From contig VTPC01008821.1 of the NCBI GenBank assembly GCA_011009095.1, positions 124,001-188,000 on the forward strand: a stretch of 64,000 nucleotides of DNA, given 5' to 3'. The DNA is from Ignelater luminosus (taxonomy: Eukaryota > Arthropoda > Insecta > Coleoptera > Elateridae). A program made the translations under genes and the position numbers. The notes under the pieces are model-generated. The model searched no databases. It was not told where the DNA came from and saw only the letters and a program-made list of their open reading frames with translations. Positions within the stretch are counted from its first letter, which is position 1, and every line of letters begins with the position of its first letter. Positions 23,188 through 33,345 of this stretch are shown piece after piece.

Positions 23188-23765
23188 ATAAGTAAATATT
23201 CAGTAGGTGTGACCTGTGATATTTACAATGTCGGAATCATTACCAAGATGGCATTGCAGTTACAATTTGCTATTAATGTTAAAACCTAACTAAAATAAAA
23301 GGAAAATTCAACTTGCGGTTTTTAGCTTAAGCGACTAGCGAAAAGCCGGTTAACCACCATCATCAGTGATAAAAGCACTTTAATAAATTTATCACCTGGT
23401 GGTTGTGTGTTTTTCACGCCTTAATTTTTGAAGAGCTGTATCTGATATTTGAGAGAAAGATATTCAGCTTGCAATTACAAGAAAAATGTTGAACCTAAAG
23501 TTCGATTTCTTTTATAATTTCAGCAATCCACCCGTAACGCTTGCGTTTTTAAATATAGAACAAAATGCCAGTAAGGAAGGTTTTTTCCGCTTTTAACGTC
23601 TTTAGGGTATACTTGCATTTTTACAAAGTCCACATTTTTGAAGGTACAAAGCAAATTTCTATTTTAAATGAAAAACTGTCATTTATTTCGGTACTGCTGG
23701 AAAGCGAAAAACAGTAGGCCACAAAAATTCTTTGTGAAAACAAGATTTGAACAAAAGAACAGCAA
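23188..23765 (+). repeat. Hub repeat module, copy 1 (blocks b and c plus spacer block)
   Basis: The module consists of block a (AATTTAAAGAAATCAATAAT...), block b (ACCAAGATGGCATTGC ... CCTAACTATAATAAAAGG ... GGTTAACCAC) and block c (GGGCTGTATCTRATATTTGA ... CAGCCTGTAATTACAAGAA). Copy 1 has b and c (23188-23530). A downstream block (23640-23765; TTTATTTCGGTACTGCTGGA...) recurs at 31870-31985 after copy 4. No coding capacity. Confidence 0.8.
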
Positions 23766-25239
23766 GTGAACAAATATTCTTATATATACAATTGTTTGTC
23801 TAAATTTTTCCCCGAGGGCTAATTTTGCTCACCCCTGCCTTGGATTTTAATTATTACTGTCCATGCCTTCAAGACAAGTTCAGTCTTACACGGAGTAACA
23901 GCCTTATCTTAATCTGAATGAATTCTGAAGAGCAGCAATTCCCAACGAAGGTATCCCAGGAGGAAGTTGCGCTACGCAATGGAAATCCTCTACCAAATTA
24001 TCAGTGCCAGACACAATCTTACGAGTCGTCTATATGGACAGCTCAGCTCCTTACACACTATCCAGTACAATGTTAAAGCAGATTGAACACAAACATTTCT
24101 CGTAATCTAACATTTCCCGCGAGAAGAGGAAAAACCCTTTCACTCCAGTGTTGACCTGATAGAGAGTATTCGACTCTGTATATTTATATTTTACCACAAC
24201 AGAGATTTTGAGTGGCAAGATACTAAGCCTTATATGTAAGGCTTTTCGCAACCATTAAGACAGCAAATTCGAGTCTTTTGAATTTAATTTCGTGTAATAC
24301 CGAAACTTTCGATTTTTTGTAAAATCCTTTTTAGAATTTCCAGTTCTTGACATTGCATCTGATGCTTTAGATTTCACTGGAATTTGGCGTTATTGAGATC
24401 TCGATTTAATTCAAATTGCCAAATCGAACGACTGCCATTTTGGCACACTAATTCAGAAAGCATCTTTGGTGCAACTGATAGTTTCTTGAAGCAATTCCGG
24501 TGGCATGATTGAAGCAGTTTCGGCCCTTTAGTTCATAGTTTAGTTCGTCTAAAACAGTTGGTTACGCTATCCACTAAGCAGCAGTGCTTTCTTCGAGTTG
24601 CAAAACTTCGTTAGAAACCGTTCTGTAGATTCGAACAAAGAAAAAACTTTTTCCAACAAAAGAGACATAGCGAGAATTTATTTTATTCTGTCTGAAGCTC
24701 AATACAATGTAATTTTGAAAAGTTGTAACCAAAAAGTAACTTTCTGACTTCTCTTCAATCTTATAGGAGTAATTGTTTATTCTATAACACTGTTTTATCT
24801 TGGTGTGACTATAGTATCTTTCTAGATTTCAAAGAAAGCCTTACCAGTTAATAAAACACGATAATACCAGAGATATGTATGTGTGTTATCAATAAAAAGC
24901 CGTTGTTTATCTTTTGGTTATTTTTGGCTTGTAATCTATGTGAAAATTAAAAATTTTCAATTCTTCTTTTTAGTTTTTGACATAGCATATGAAGTTTTAG
25001 ATTCTCAGATCAGCCATATAATGACTGTTATCGAGGTTTCGATTAAACGATATCTGGACGTCTGTCATCTTGACACCCAATTTGAAAAACATCTTACTTG
25101 CAACTGTCAAATCTTGGACATGATTTGAAGTTATTTTGGTCCATATCATGAGTAAGTTTTAAGTTCATTTTGGAAATTTTTGTGTTGTTGGTTTAATTTT
25201 TGTTGTCTTACTTATCTTGTCTTTGTTATCAGTTCGTCA
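23766..25239. other. Internal segment between inverted modules 1 and 2
   Basis: Lies between a plus-oriented and a minus-oriented module, the position expected for the interior of a long-inverted-repeat transposon. No recognisable protein. Two diverged copies of a short block (GACATWGCATMTGAWGYTTTAG...) occur near 24350 and 24980. Confidence 0.4.
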
Positions 25240-25930
25240 TAGCATTTTTAAAAATGACGGAGTAAAAGAAAATGAATTTCAGGTTACATTTCAAATACTA
25301 AACGAAACACAGAACCAGCAGTTTTCTTGTAATTACAGGGCTGAATATCTTCTATCAAATATTAGATACAGCCTCTCAAAAATTTAGCTCTTGGGATTAG
25401 AACACACGATCACATAGTGATAAACTTTATTTAAGGTTCCGTTATCACTTATGAAAGTGGTTAACCAGCTTTATGGTCAAGCTAACAATGGCAAGTTGAA
25501 TTTTCCTTTTATTATAGTTAGGTTTTAACATTTACAGCAAATTGTAACAGCAATGCCATCTTGGTAATGATTTCGACATTGGAAATATCACAATCCCACT
25601 TCTTGAATATTTACTTATTATTTCGGGTTTGTATATTTTTATACTTTTTAAGATTCTAAAAAATAAAAATTAAAATTAATCAAAATGTAAATTCTTTCTA
25701 AAATAACGTCTTGTCAAAGGTTTTATTAATAGATAACTCAACATTTAACTATTAGACGATTATCTAACAAATTCGTTGAATTCTCTCTCTTTCTAATTTC
25801 TTCACGTGTTATTGTATTTTTGTTCTAAGCGTCTTAGACTTATCTACAAATATTATTGACTTTTTTAAATTATCTTCGAAGCATTTTGTCCTCATTTAGA
25901 ATTGATTTGTTTTAAAAAAGTTTTAAACAG
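25240..25930 (-). repeat. Hub repeat module, copy 2 (blocks c, b, a)
   Basis: Minus-oriented copy. An uninterrupted TA site homologous to the DD41D insertion point is at 25515-25516. Block a runs to about 25930 and continues directly into the arm flanking the Penelope-like element. Confidence 0.85.
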
Positions 25931-26180
25931 TCTATTGCTTTTCATGGTTTCCATTTTCTTTGCATATCTTGGCAGTGATGTTCCAATGCACCCATTGCAT
26001 GTAACCCAAGGGCTATAGCATTAGTGAGGTTTTGATAGCTATTCAGAGACTTTGGTACGGTCAAAATGCACTTTCAAGATCTAGTTAAAACTTAACTTCA
26101 AGAGCAGAAATAATAATTATTTGCTAACCTTTCATCAAAAGAGGTTAGACCATTATGTAGTACTACTAAGATTTGTAATA
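25718..26180. repeat. Left inverted arm flanking the Penelope-like element
   Basis: About 460 bp whose reverse complement is found at 27418-27885. The arm includes module block a and a 250-bp stretch with GTAACCCAAGRGCTATAGCA and TAGTACTACTAAGATTTGTA. The right partner of the inner part reads into the 5' coding region of the element. Confidence 0.8.
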
Positions 26181-27480
26181 CCCGATAAACCAAGGCGATT
26201 TTCAAGAATGAAGACAAATCCAAACACAAAGCTCCCAAAGTATCGTTCCAAGATGAGCAAAATCAAATTTCTCAGAAAATAACTGGTACACATTTAAAGT
26301 TTATCGTTGTAAAGACGTCCAAAGTATTTTTGTTTGGTACATTCTGGACCATAAGTGGCAAACATACGGTTGTATCCAAATAATGCAATAATTCTAACCA
26401 AACTATCTGATTCTCCGATGTATGTATTCTGTACACTTTTCTGGATGACAGTATTGGATATTTATCCTTAGGAGAAGGTAGAAGCTATGAGACTTTTTTG
26501 GTGGGTCTGCAGACGGTTTTAATTATTCTTGTTTCCGAAGGGTTCTTCCTATGCGGCCCGTCACCTTATGAATTTATTGTAAAAAAGCAGTGGAGATGAA
26601 TGCGATTGGACATGTTCCAATTTGTCTTGGGATTTCTTAGATTTCAAGATGGAAATTGCTCAATGAACGAATGAGTCAATCACAAATTGATGATGATAGG
26701 AGTCGGTATGAAGATATCTGTTGGTATGTGTACATTTTCAAATGGCCATGCTGCCATACAAAAAAGGTGTCGTTTACGTATCGAAACCAGACTTTGGGCT
26801 TGCATTCGGATACTTCTTGAGTAATTGTCTCGAAAGATTTCATAAAGATATTAGCATGTATTAGTGACAGTAGAGATACCATTGCAACTCCCGATCTGGT
26901 TGGTAGAATTCACCACAGAATAGAAAGTAGACTGAAGTCAAGTATTTATCTACTAATGTTGCCAGACTGATTATTTCTTGATTCAAAAGTTGTTAAATAA
27001 TGGCCGCAAAACCGAAACCAGCATCTTTAGTGAAGAAGTGGTTAGATCAACATTGACCAGAAGATTTTCCCCTTTCAGGGTGAATTTGGATATCAGTTGC
27101 ACAAAATTTGAAGAGTTCAGAATGTGTGAAGAAGTTCTATCTTGCTAGGTTGTAGCTTGGAGATCCTATTGTGTTCGCCATTGGCCGTAGAGGAATATCG
27201 CTTTTGTGTATTTTCGGAAGACCATGCAATCCTGGTGGCTTTGTTGCGCTTGATATTGCATGGTGTTGAACCTCTTGGGGTATACTTGACGACTTGATTA
27301 GCGAAGTAATATCCCGTTCAAACTTACAAGTAGGGTCACTTCTGAGATGAAGGTATGTCATATCTCTTACTCCAAACTTTGAACACAGTGGGAGTAAATC
27401 AAATTTGACTGTACAGCGTACTACAAATCTTAGTAGTACTAGATAAGCGTGCAACCGTTTTCGGTTAAAGGTTAGCAATA
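26181..27480 (-). mobile_element. Degenerate Penelope-like retroelement (reverse transcriptase and start of GIY-YIG region)
   Basis: In order on the minus strand: GLHGLPKIHKSDIPLRPM and GSPSYNLA (27150-27250), a hallmark of Penelope-type reverse transcriptase; FTLKGENLLVNVDLTTSS (about 27060), the motif with the first catalytic Asp; and IHANIFMKSFE followed by KVWFRYVNDTFFVW (26740-26860). The last is the YVDD box with its first Asp changed to Asn. Then come KTVCRPTKKVS, LLPSPKDKYP and VYRIH (26430-26530), the linker leading into the GIY-YIG endonuclease of this class. Frameshifts and stops are frequent, so it is inactive. Penelope-like elements use target-primed reverse transcription and can carry terminal repeats in inverted orientation. 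Here inverted arms of about 460 bp flank the coding core. Confidence 0.8.
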
Positions 27481-27890
27481 AATTATTATTTCTGGTCTTA
27501 AAGTTAAGCTTTAACTAGATTTTGAAAGTCTATTGTGACCGTAACAAAGTTTCTGAATAGCTAGCAACACCACTAATGCTATAGCTCTTGGGTTACATAC
27601 AATCGATGCATTGAAACAGCACTGCCAAGATGAGCAAAGCAAATGGAGACCATCAAGAGTGATACGGCGTTTAAGACTTGTTTGAAACAAATCAATTCTA
27701 AATAAGAACAAAATGCTTCGAAGATAATTTAAAGATATCAATAATATTTGTAGATAAGTCTAAGATGCTTTTAACAAAAATACAATAACACATGAAGAAA
27801 TTAGAAAGAGAGAGTTAAATAATCGTCTAATAGTTCAGTTTTTCATTTATTGAAGTTAAATGTTGAGTTATCTATTAATAAAATACAATA
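27418..27890. repeat. Right inverted arm flanking the Penelope-like element, with module block a
   Basis: Reverse-complement partner of 25718-26180. The outer 200 bp (27690-27890) are module block a in plus orientation. It ends abruptly at about 27891, where a truncated mariner begins. Confidence 0.8.
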
Positions 27891-27891
27891 C

Positions 27892-28535
27892 TTGATTCCG
27901 GCGTTTAGTGGTGAATTCATATCTCATTCATGGTTACAAACCGTCGCTTGAAATCCGGTGGATTCCTTAAAAACAATTCCAGACATTCCGCTGAGGTTTG
28001 AGCTCGAATGCGTTTTTGCTCTGGGGTAAGCAAATACGGCACCCATTTTGCGGAAAGTTTTCTCATACCCAGTTCTTGATGTAAAATGTTAATTACCCGT
28101 TCATAAGAGATACCACAGGCTTCTCAATCTCACGCACTTTAACTCGTGGGTCTGCCAAAACCAAATCATGAACTTTATCAATGATTTCTGGTGTGGTAGC
28201 CGTTTTTGTGCTTGTTCGGCCACGCTTAAATTCGGCCACCCAAAAACTCACGGTGGACAATGAAGGTGATAAATCTCCAAGAACAGCATTGGATTTGATT
28301 TCCGTTTTCTCTTCTAAATGAAAGAATTTAATAGCAGCTCGAATCTTAATTCTATCGATGTCTTAAATACACAAAAAATTGTTTGACTTGAATGCTTGTA
28401 AAACCATACTGCTTGACAGATCGACTTGACAGTTTTTGTTTATTTATATCAAATAGTTGTAACTTAAGGACATAAAAACATTTAGAAAAACTCAGCCCCT
28501 ACCGGCGATTCCGGAAACTTATCAATCTATCCTCG
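27892..28535 (-). mobile_element. Truncated mariner (DD34D-type) element, copy 1
   Basis: The outer end at 28535 begins CGAGGATAGATTGATAAGTT on the minus strand and abuts TA (28536-28537). Translation in several frames gives the mariner N-terminal domain: FWVAEFKRGRTS, TPEIIDKVHDLV and a degenerate WVPRLLTPEQK region. The putative start codon is ATC instead of ATG, and stops and frameshifts are present. The inner end is cut at about 27892, directly at module sequence. Copy 2 at 34833-35808 occupies the same TA site in a homologous module. Confidence 0.85.
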
Positions 28536-28537
28536 TA

Positions 28538-28997
28538 TGTATTTGCATTGCCTGTTGCTGTGAATTAAAATATATTAGTCCCCAAAATATTAGTTGTCGC
28601 TAAATAACTATTTTAGAGACTGCAAGCACAGTTACAATAAACAACTACTTTAGAACTAGGTTTACCTAAAACTTTTTCTTCCGGCACTTAATGGCTTTAT
28701 TTAAAAAAGACGATACTATGGGTGAATGCTGAAATTAGAAGAAAATTAACTTTAGGTTACAACTCTTCAAATATTAATCGAAAGAAAGGGTCAGCAGTTT
28801 TCTTGTAATTACAGGCTGAATATCGTCCATCAAATATCAGAACAGCCCTTTAAAAATTTAGAAGTATTAGGAAAGAACACACAATCGCCAAGTGATAAAT
28901 TTATTTAAAATGCTATTAACACTGGTGGGGGTGGTTAACCAGCTTTTCGCTAGACGCTTAGGCTAACAAGAGCAAAATAAATTTTCCTTTTATTATA
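28538..28997 (-). repeat. Hub repeat module, copy 3, part before the DD41D insertion
   Basis: Blocks c and start of b in minus orientation. Interrupted at TA 28996-28997 by DD41D copy B and resumed at 30303. Confidence 0.85.
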
Positions 28998-30302
28998 AAG
29001 GGTTTTCCAATAAGAGGTGTTATTTTGAATAGCCCGCTATTTCGGTAGATGTCACTTTTGAAGCTATCATTTTTTGACATTTGACAAGTAGAAACTACGC
29101 CATTAATAAATATGGAACGATACACGCTTCAACAACGCATTGAAATTATTAAAATTCACTATAAAAATGGTGAAAATTTGGCAGAGACGGTTCGTAAAAC
29201 TCGAACATTTTTGGGTCACCGTGAAGCACCTTGTCGGACCGCAATACAGAAATTGGTGAAAAAATTCGAGCTCTTGGGACAAGTTAGTGATGTGAAGAAT
29301 AAAACCCGTGCACGTCGCTCAAGAACAGCCGAGAATATTGCTGTTGTAGCCGAAAGTGTTAAAGAAAACCCAGGTTTGTCCATTCCTCGTCGTTCTTTGG
29401 AATTAGCCATTCCACAAACGTCATTATACCGTATTTTGCATAAAGATTTGGGTCTTAAGGCTTATAAAGTCCAGTTAACACAAGAACTCAAGCCGGCCGA
29501 TCATCAACAACGTCGTGTCTTTGCTGATTGGGTCGCTGAAATGCATGAAAATGATCCAGAATTCCATCGAAAAATCATCTTGAGTGATGAGGCCCATTTC
29601 CACCTCGGTGGCTTCGTCAACAAGCAAAATTGTCGGATCTGGGGCTCAGAAAATCCAAGAGTTATTGTTGAAAAGTCTCTCTATCCTCAACGTGTGACTG
29701 TTTGGTGCGGTTTATGGTCCGGCGGAGTCATTGGACCTTACTTTTTCGAAAATGAGGCTGGAGCAACAGTTACGGTGACTGGATTGCGCTATCGAGAGAT
29801 GATTAACGATTTTTTATGGCCGGAATTGGATGGTATTGATCTGGACAACGTTTACTTTCAACAAGACGGCGCTACGTGCCACACAAGCAACGAAACCATT
29901 GATCTTTTACGGAAAAAGTTTCCGGACCGTGTTATCTCTCGAAGAGGTGATCACAATTGGCCACCGAGATCTTGTGATTTAACACCTTGCGACTTCTTTC
30001 TTTGGGGCCACGTGAAAGAGAAGGTCTACGCCAACAGCCCAGCGTCGATTCAAGACCTCAAAGATGGAATTCGTGAGGTTATCGAGGACATAGGGCAGCC
30101 ACTTTGCGATTTGGTTATGGAAAATTTCAATGAAAGGATATTGTCCTGTAAGCGTGGTCGTGGTGGTCATTTGCCTGATGTTATTTTCCACTATTAACGG
30201 CATACCTTCCTCTTTATAATGAAATAAACATCCGATCATTTATATTAAAAAATGGCACTTTTCTTTGAATATCAGAATAACACCTCTTATTGGAAAACCC
30301 TT
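28998..30302 (+). mobile_element. DD41D Tc1/mariner transposon copy B, complete, 1305 bp
   Basis: Complete element. The 31-bp terminal inverted repeats are at 28998-29028 and 30272-30302 (one mismatch), flanked by the TA duplication at 28996-28997 and 30303-30304. The single ORF is intact, starts 114 bp from the left end and ends 105 bp from the right end. AATAAA at 30223-30228 may serve as a poly(A) signal. The insertion splits a repeat module, and intact empty sites are visible in other module copies (for example 25515, 32439, 33719 and 34389). Confidence 0.97.
29112..30197 (+). CDS. DD41D mariner/Tc1-family transposase, intact, 361 aa
   Basis: Encodes the enzyme that excises and inserts the surrounding element at TA dinucleotides. 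The N-terminal half (about residues 1-125) has two helix-turn-helix-like segments, expected to bind the terminal repeats (YTLQQRIEIIKIHYKNG, and IPQTSLYRILHKDLG at about 100-114). The C-terminal RNase H-fold catalytic half carries D159 (SDEAHFH), D252 (QQDGATCHTS) and D294 (DLTPCDFFLWG). The second and third Asp are separated by 41 residues, the DD41D signature described for rosa-type elements. Length is in the normal range (340-370), and no stop, frameshift or missing catalytic residue is seen. The Met at 29112 fits the family start and is preceded by the 5' untranslated part of the element. Antisense open frames (29216-29410, 29979-30239) are shadows. Confidence 0.97.
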   Translation: MERYTLQQRIEIIKIHYKNGENLAETVRKTRTFLGHREAPCRTAIQKLVKKFELLGQVSDVKNKTRARRSRTAENIAVVAESVKENPGLSIPRRSLELAIPQTSLYRILHKDLGLKAYKVQLTQELKPADHQQRRVFADWVAEMHENDPEFHRKIILSDEAHFHLGGFVNKQNCRIWGSENPRVIVEKSLYPQRVTVWCGLWSGGVIGPYFFENEAGATVTVTGLRYREMINDFLWPELDGIDLDNVYFQQDGATCHTSNETIDLLRKKFPDRVISRRGDHNWPPRSCDLTPCDFFLWGHVKEKVYANSPASIQDLKDGIREVIEDIGQPLCDLVMENFNERILSCKRGRGGHLPDVIFHY

Positions 30303-30499
30303 TAGTTAGGTTTTAACATTAATAGCAAATTGTAACAGCAATGCCATCTAGATAGCGATTTCCACGTTAAAAATAACACAGATCACACCTATTGAGTATT
30401 AAACTAATCATTTCGGTTTTTTATAAACTTTTTAAGATTCGAAGAAATAAAAATTAAAATTAATCAAAATATAAATTCTCTCTAAAATAATACCTTGTA
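30303..30499 (-). repeat. Hub repeat module, copy 3, part after the DD41D insertion
   Basis: Continuation of block b in minus orientation, from GTTAGGTTTTAACATTAATA to TAATACCTTGTA. It ends at TA 30498-30499, where another transposon end begins. Confidence 0.85.
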
Positions 30500-31271
30500 C
30501 AGGGTGGTCCATTCGGTAGCGGAATTTTAAAATTGCCGCCATTCGCATACCACTCAACCGATTGACGTAATTTTTTGTAGGCATACTCACTAAGGTCTGG
30601 GGTTTTGTTGACAAGTGTTTTGATCACAATAATGGCGACCTCGAAGACAACCTATTCGTTGGAACAAAGAGTGACATTGGTACGGCTCTGGTACCAAAAT
30701 GGACAGAGTCCGGCGGCAACACTGAGAGCCTTTAGGACCGAGGTGGACCGACATTCGACCCTTAAAGCGGAAACCATCTCAAAGTGAGTAGTTAAAAATC
30801 TAGGCAAAAATTAAATTTTTGCTCAATATTTTGAAAATTAATTAATTGATTTCTTACAAAAACAACAATAGATTGATGGCCAAGTTTGAGAGGACCGGAA
30901 GTGTGTTGGATGACAAGGCAGGAATGGCCACCAAAGAGTTCACTGTCCGAACAGAAGAGAATGTGGAGCGCGTCAAACAGCACTTCGAAGAAGAGGCCGG
31001 TCCGTCGACACGAAGAGCCGCACAGATATTGGACATTTCGAAATCCAGTGTTCTAAGGATCCTCCATCAGGACCTGGAGTGGTTCCCGTATAAGATACAG
31101 ATTGTGCAAGCTCTGAGCCCTCGAAGTGTGACCCAAAGATTCGATTTCGCCAATGAAGTCCTCGACCGCATCGAGAATGACAAAATGGATGTAAAGGTGA
31201 TTCACTTCACTGATGAATGCCATTTCCATCTCAATGGCTATGTTAACAAACAGAATTATCGTCATTGGGGC
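30500..31271 (+). mobile_element. 5' fragment of a second DD41D-like Tc1/mariner element
   Basis: Begins with CAGGGTGGTCCATTCGGTAG directly after TA and runs to about 31271, where module sequence resumes. The right half, the right terminal repeat and about 110 bp of adjoining module are deleted. The homologous empty site is at TA 34194-34195 in module copy 7. It encodes the N-terminal half of a transposase related to, but clearly distinct from, that of copy B. Confidence 0.85.
30632..31271 (+). pseudogene. Truncated Tc1/mariner transposase with an apparent 88-bp intron
   Basis: Translation from ATG 30632 (good context, AATAATGGCG) gives YSLEQRVTLVRLWYQNGQ, a helix-turn-helix start like that of copy B. 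The frame would stop at 30785. A GT-AG intron at 30784-30871 (donor AAA|GTGAGT, acceptor AACAATAG) joins ISK to LMAKFERTGSVLDDK in frame. This is the junction expected from related transposases, which read through without interruption here. The second exon continues through SSVLRILHQDLEW and TDECHFHLNGYVNKQNYRHWG, which holds the first catalytic Asp. It is then cut at about 31271, and the following codons are module sequence. The other two catalytic residues are missing, so the product is inactive. Confidence 0.75.
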
Positions 31272-31990
31272 ATAATTTAAAGAAATCAATAATATTTTTG
31301 TAAATAAGTCTAAGACGCTTCCAACAAAAATACAGTAACACGTGCAGAAATTAGAAAGAGAAGGAATTCAACGAATTTGTTAAATAAACGTCTAACAGTT
31401 CAGTTTTTCATTTCTTGAAGTTAAATGTTGAGTTATCTATTATTAAAATACAAAATATTATTTGATTGAATTTAAATTTGATTAATTTTAATTTTTTAGA
31501 ATCTTAAGAATTTAAAAAGTATACAGACCCCAAATAATATTAAGTGAATATTCTAAAAGTGTGATTGTGATATTTTCAATGTCGCAATCATTACCAAGAT
31601 GGCATTGCAAAAAGTTAACTATAATGGAAGGAAAATTCAACTTGCCATTGTTAGCTTGACCATAAAGCTGGTTAACCACTTTCATGAGTGATAATGCTAC
31701 CTTAAATAAAATTATCACTATGCGATCGTGTGTTGTGGACGTAATTTTTGAAGGGCTGTATCTAATATTTGATAGAAGATATTCAGCCTGTAATTACAAG
31801 AAGACTGGCTTTTTTTTGTTTACTATTTGAAATGTTGTAACCTAAAGTTCATTTACATTACTATCATTTTTGAAGATATAAACTGTCCTTTATTTCGGTA
31901 CTACTGGAAAGCGAGAAACAGTAGGCCATAGAAATTCTTTATGAAAACAAAATTAAACAAAGGAACAGCAATTTCTCGAATTTCGATCAC
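31272..31990 (+). repeat. Hub repeat module, copy 4 (blocks a, b, c and spacer block)
   Basis: Plus orientation. Block a 31272-31440, b about 31490-31690, c to about 31860, then the spacer block shared with copy 1 (31870-31985). Together with copy 3 it forms a back-to-back pair (c-b / a-b-c) that matches the reverse complement of copies 6 and 7. Confidence 0.85.
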
Positions 31991-32084
31991 ATCACCATCC
32001 CCGACGTGTCCACAAAATCAGTTTAGTTAGAGTTAAACACATATCTTTCGTTAAAGCTCTTACGAATTTAATAAACGGTAAACA

Positions 32085-32625
32085 GTTACGTTAATAATTA
32101 CTTTAGAAGTACAGGTTTACCAAAAATCTTTTTTTGGGGTGCTTGACTGTATTTTTAAAAATGACGGAGTTACGATTCGATGTTGAGAAAAACATGAACT
32201 TTCGGTTACAACATTTCAAATATTAAAACAAAAGAAAAAGAGTTAGCAGTTTTCTTGTAATTACAGGCTGAATTATCTTCTATCAAATATCAGATACAGC
32301 CCCTCAAAAATTACATATGGCTGCAGTACACGCTTACATAGTGATAATTTTATTTTAATGTGATCTTATCACTCATGAAAGTGGCTAATCAGCTTTATGG
32401 TCAAGCTAACAATGGTAAGTTGAGTTTTCCTTTTATTATAGTTAGATTTTAACATTAATAGCAAATTGTAACAGCAATGCCATCTTGGTAATGATTTCGA
32501 CATTGGAAATATTACATATCACACCTATTGAATATTTGCTTCTCAATTTACATTTTAAACATCTTCAGATTAATAGAAATAAAAATAAAAATTAATCACA
32601 ACGTAAATTCCCTCTGAATTATAGT
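32085..32625 (-). repeat. Hub repeat module, copy 5 (blocks c, b)
   Basis: Minus orientation, forming an inverted pair with copy 4 around a spacer of about 100-220 bp. Intact TA empty site for the DD41D insertion at 32439-32440. The b end at about 32625 directly adjoins the DUF7869-like remnant. Confidence 0.85.
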
Positions 32626-32639
32626 CATAACAAGACAAA

Positions 32640-33345
32640 AAGACAGTATCTTGGAAGGGAACTTAACACAGACAACACGTACAACATTTACAAAATCAAA
32701 TGTAAAAGTAGGATAGTCAAATCATCATGGCTATATCGCCATCTTTTTAAAACAGAGTTTAATTTAGGGTTTAAAATGCAGTTTAATGATACTTATGATA
32801 ACTGTGATGGTCTAAATTGAGTTACAAGAAAGCCAGTCAGAAGAGGAACGAGGACGAGCAGTCATTCCGATACAATAGCAAGAAAAATGACAAAGTAAAT
32901 CTTTCAGAAAAAATTAAAATAGTCGTGCTAGATTTGCAAAAGTGCTTGCCTACACCCTCTCTATCTAAGTCAAAAAGCTTCTATTTCTTAAAACTCTGGA
33001 CCTTACACTTCACCATATATGATGCTGCAGAAACAAAAAGCCTACTGCATGGTATGGGTTAAATCCGTTTCTGGTAAAGGCGGCAATGAAATATCATTAG
33101 CTTTACTCAAATGGGCAAAAAAAGTTTTGTAAAGCTCTAGTACAAAGATATTAATAATCTGGTCGGACAACTGTCCATGACAAAACTGAAATATTATGAT
33201 GGTAGTAAATTATTTCTTTCTTTTAAATCTTTGTGGCTATTTAAAAACAATTATCCATAGATTTCTGCTGAAAGGTCATACCCACATGGAGGCAAACGGT
33301 CTTATTGAGCGAACCATAAAAAAGCAACCTGCATTGAGTATCGTT
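32640..33345 (+). pseudogene. Remnant of a DUF7869-like transposon-associated protein
   Basis: Translation in successive frames gives YRHLFKTEFNLGF and DTYDNCDGL (about 32730-32815), VLDLQKCLPTPSLSKSKSF and KLWTLHFTIYDAAETKS (32925-33040), then GKGGNEISLALLKW (about 33080), IIWSDNCP-QN (about 33155) and HRFLLKGHTHMEAN (about 33260-33300). The order and motifs match, from memory, an arthropod repeat-associated family (DUF7869) with a central SDNCxGQNKN-like box and a HxFLxxGHTHMExD-like box. At least one frameshift and several stops make it dead. The intact part at 32817-33062 is only a fragment. It lies exactly between module copies 5 and 6, suggesting that the modules and this protein belong to one transposon family. 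Confidence 0.65.

Noticed and set aside
29216..30239. Antisense open frames inside the DD41D transposase
   Set aside because: Shadows of the transposase codons; the same pattern recurs at copy A (18631-18891).
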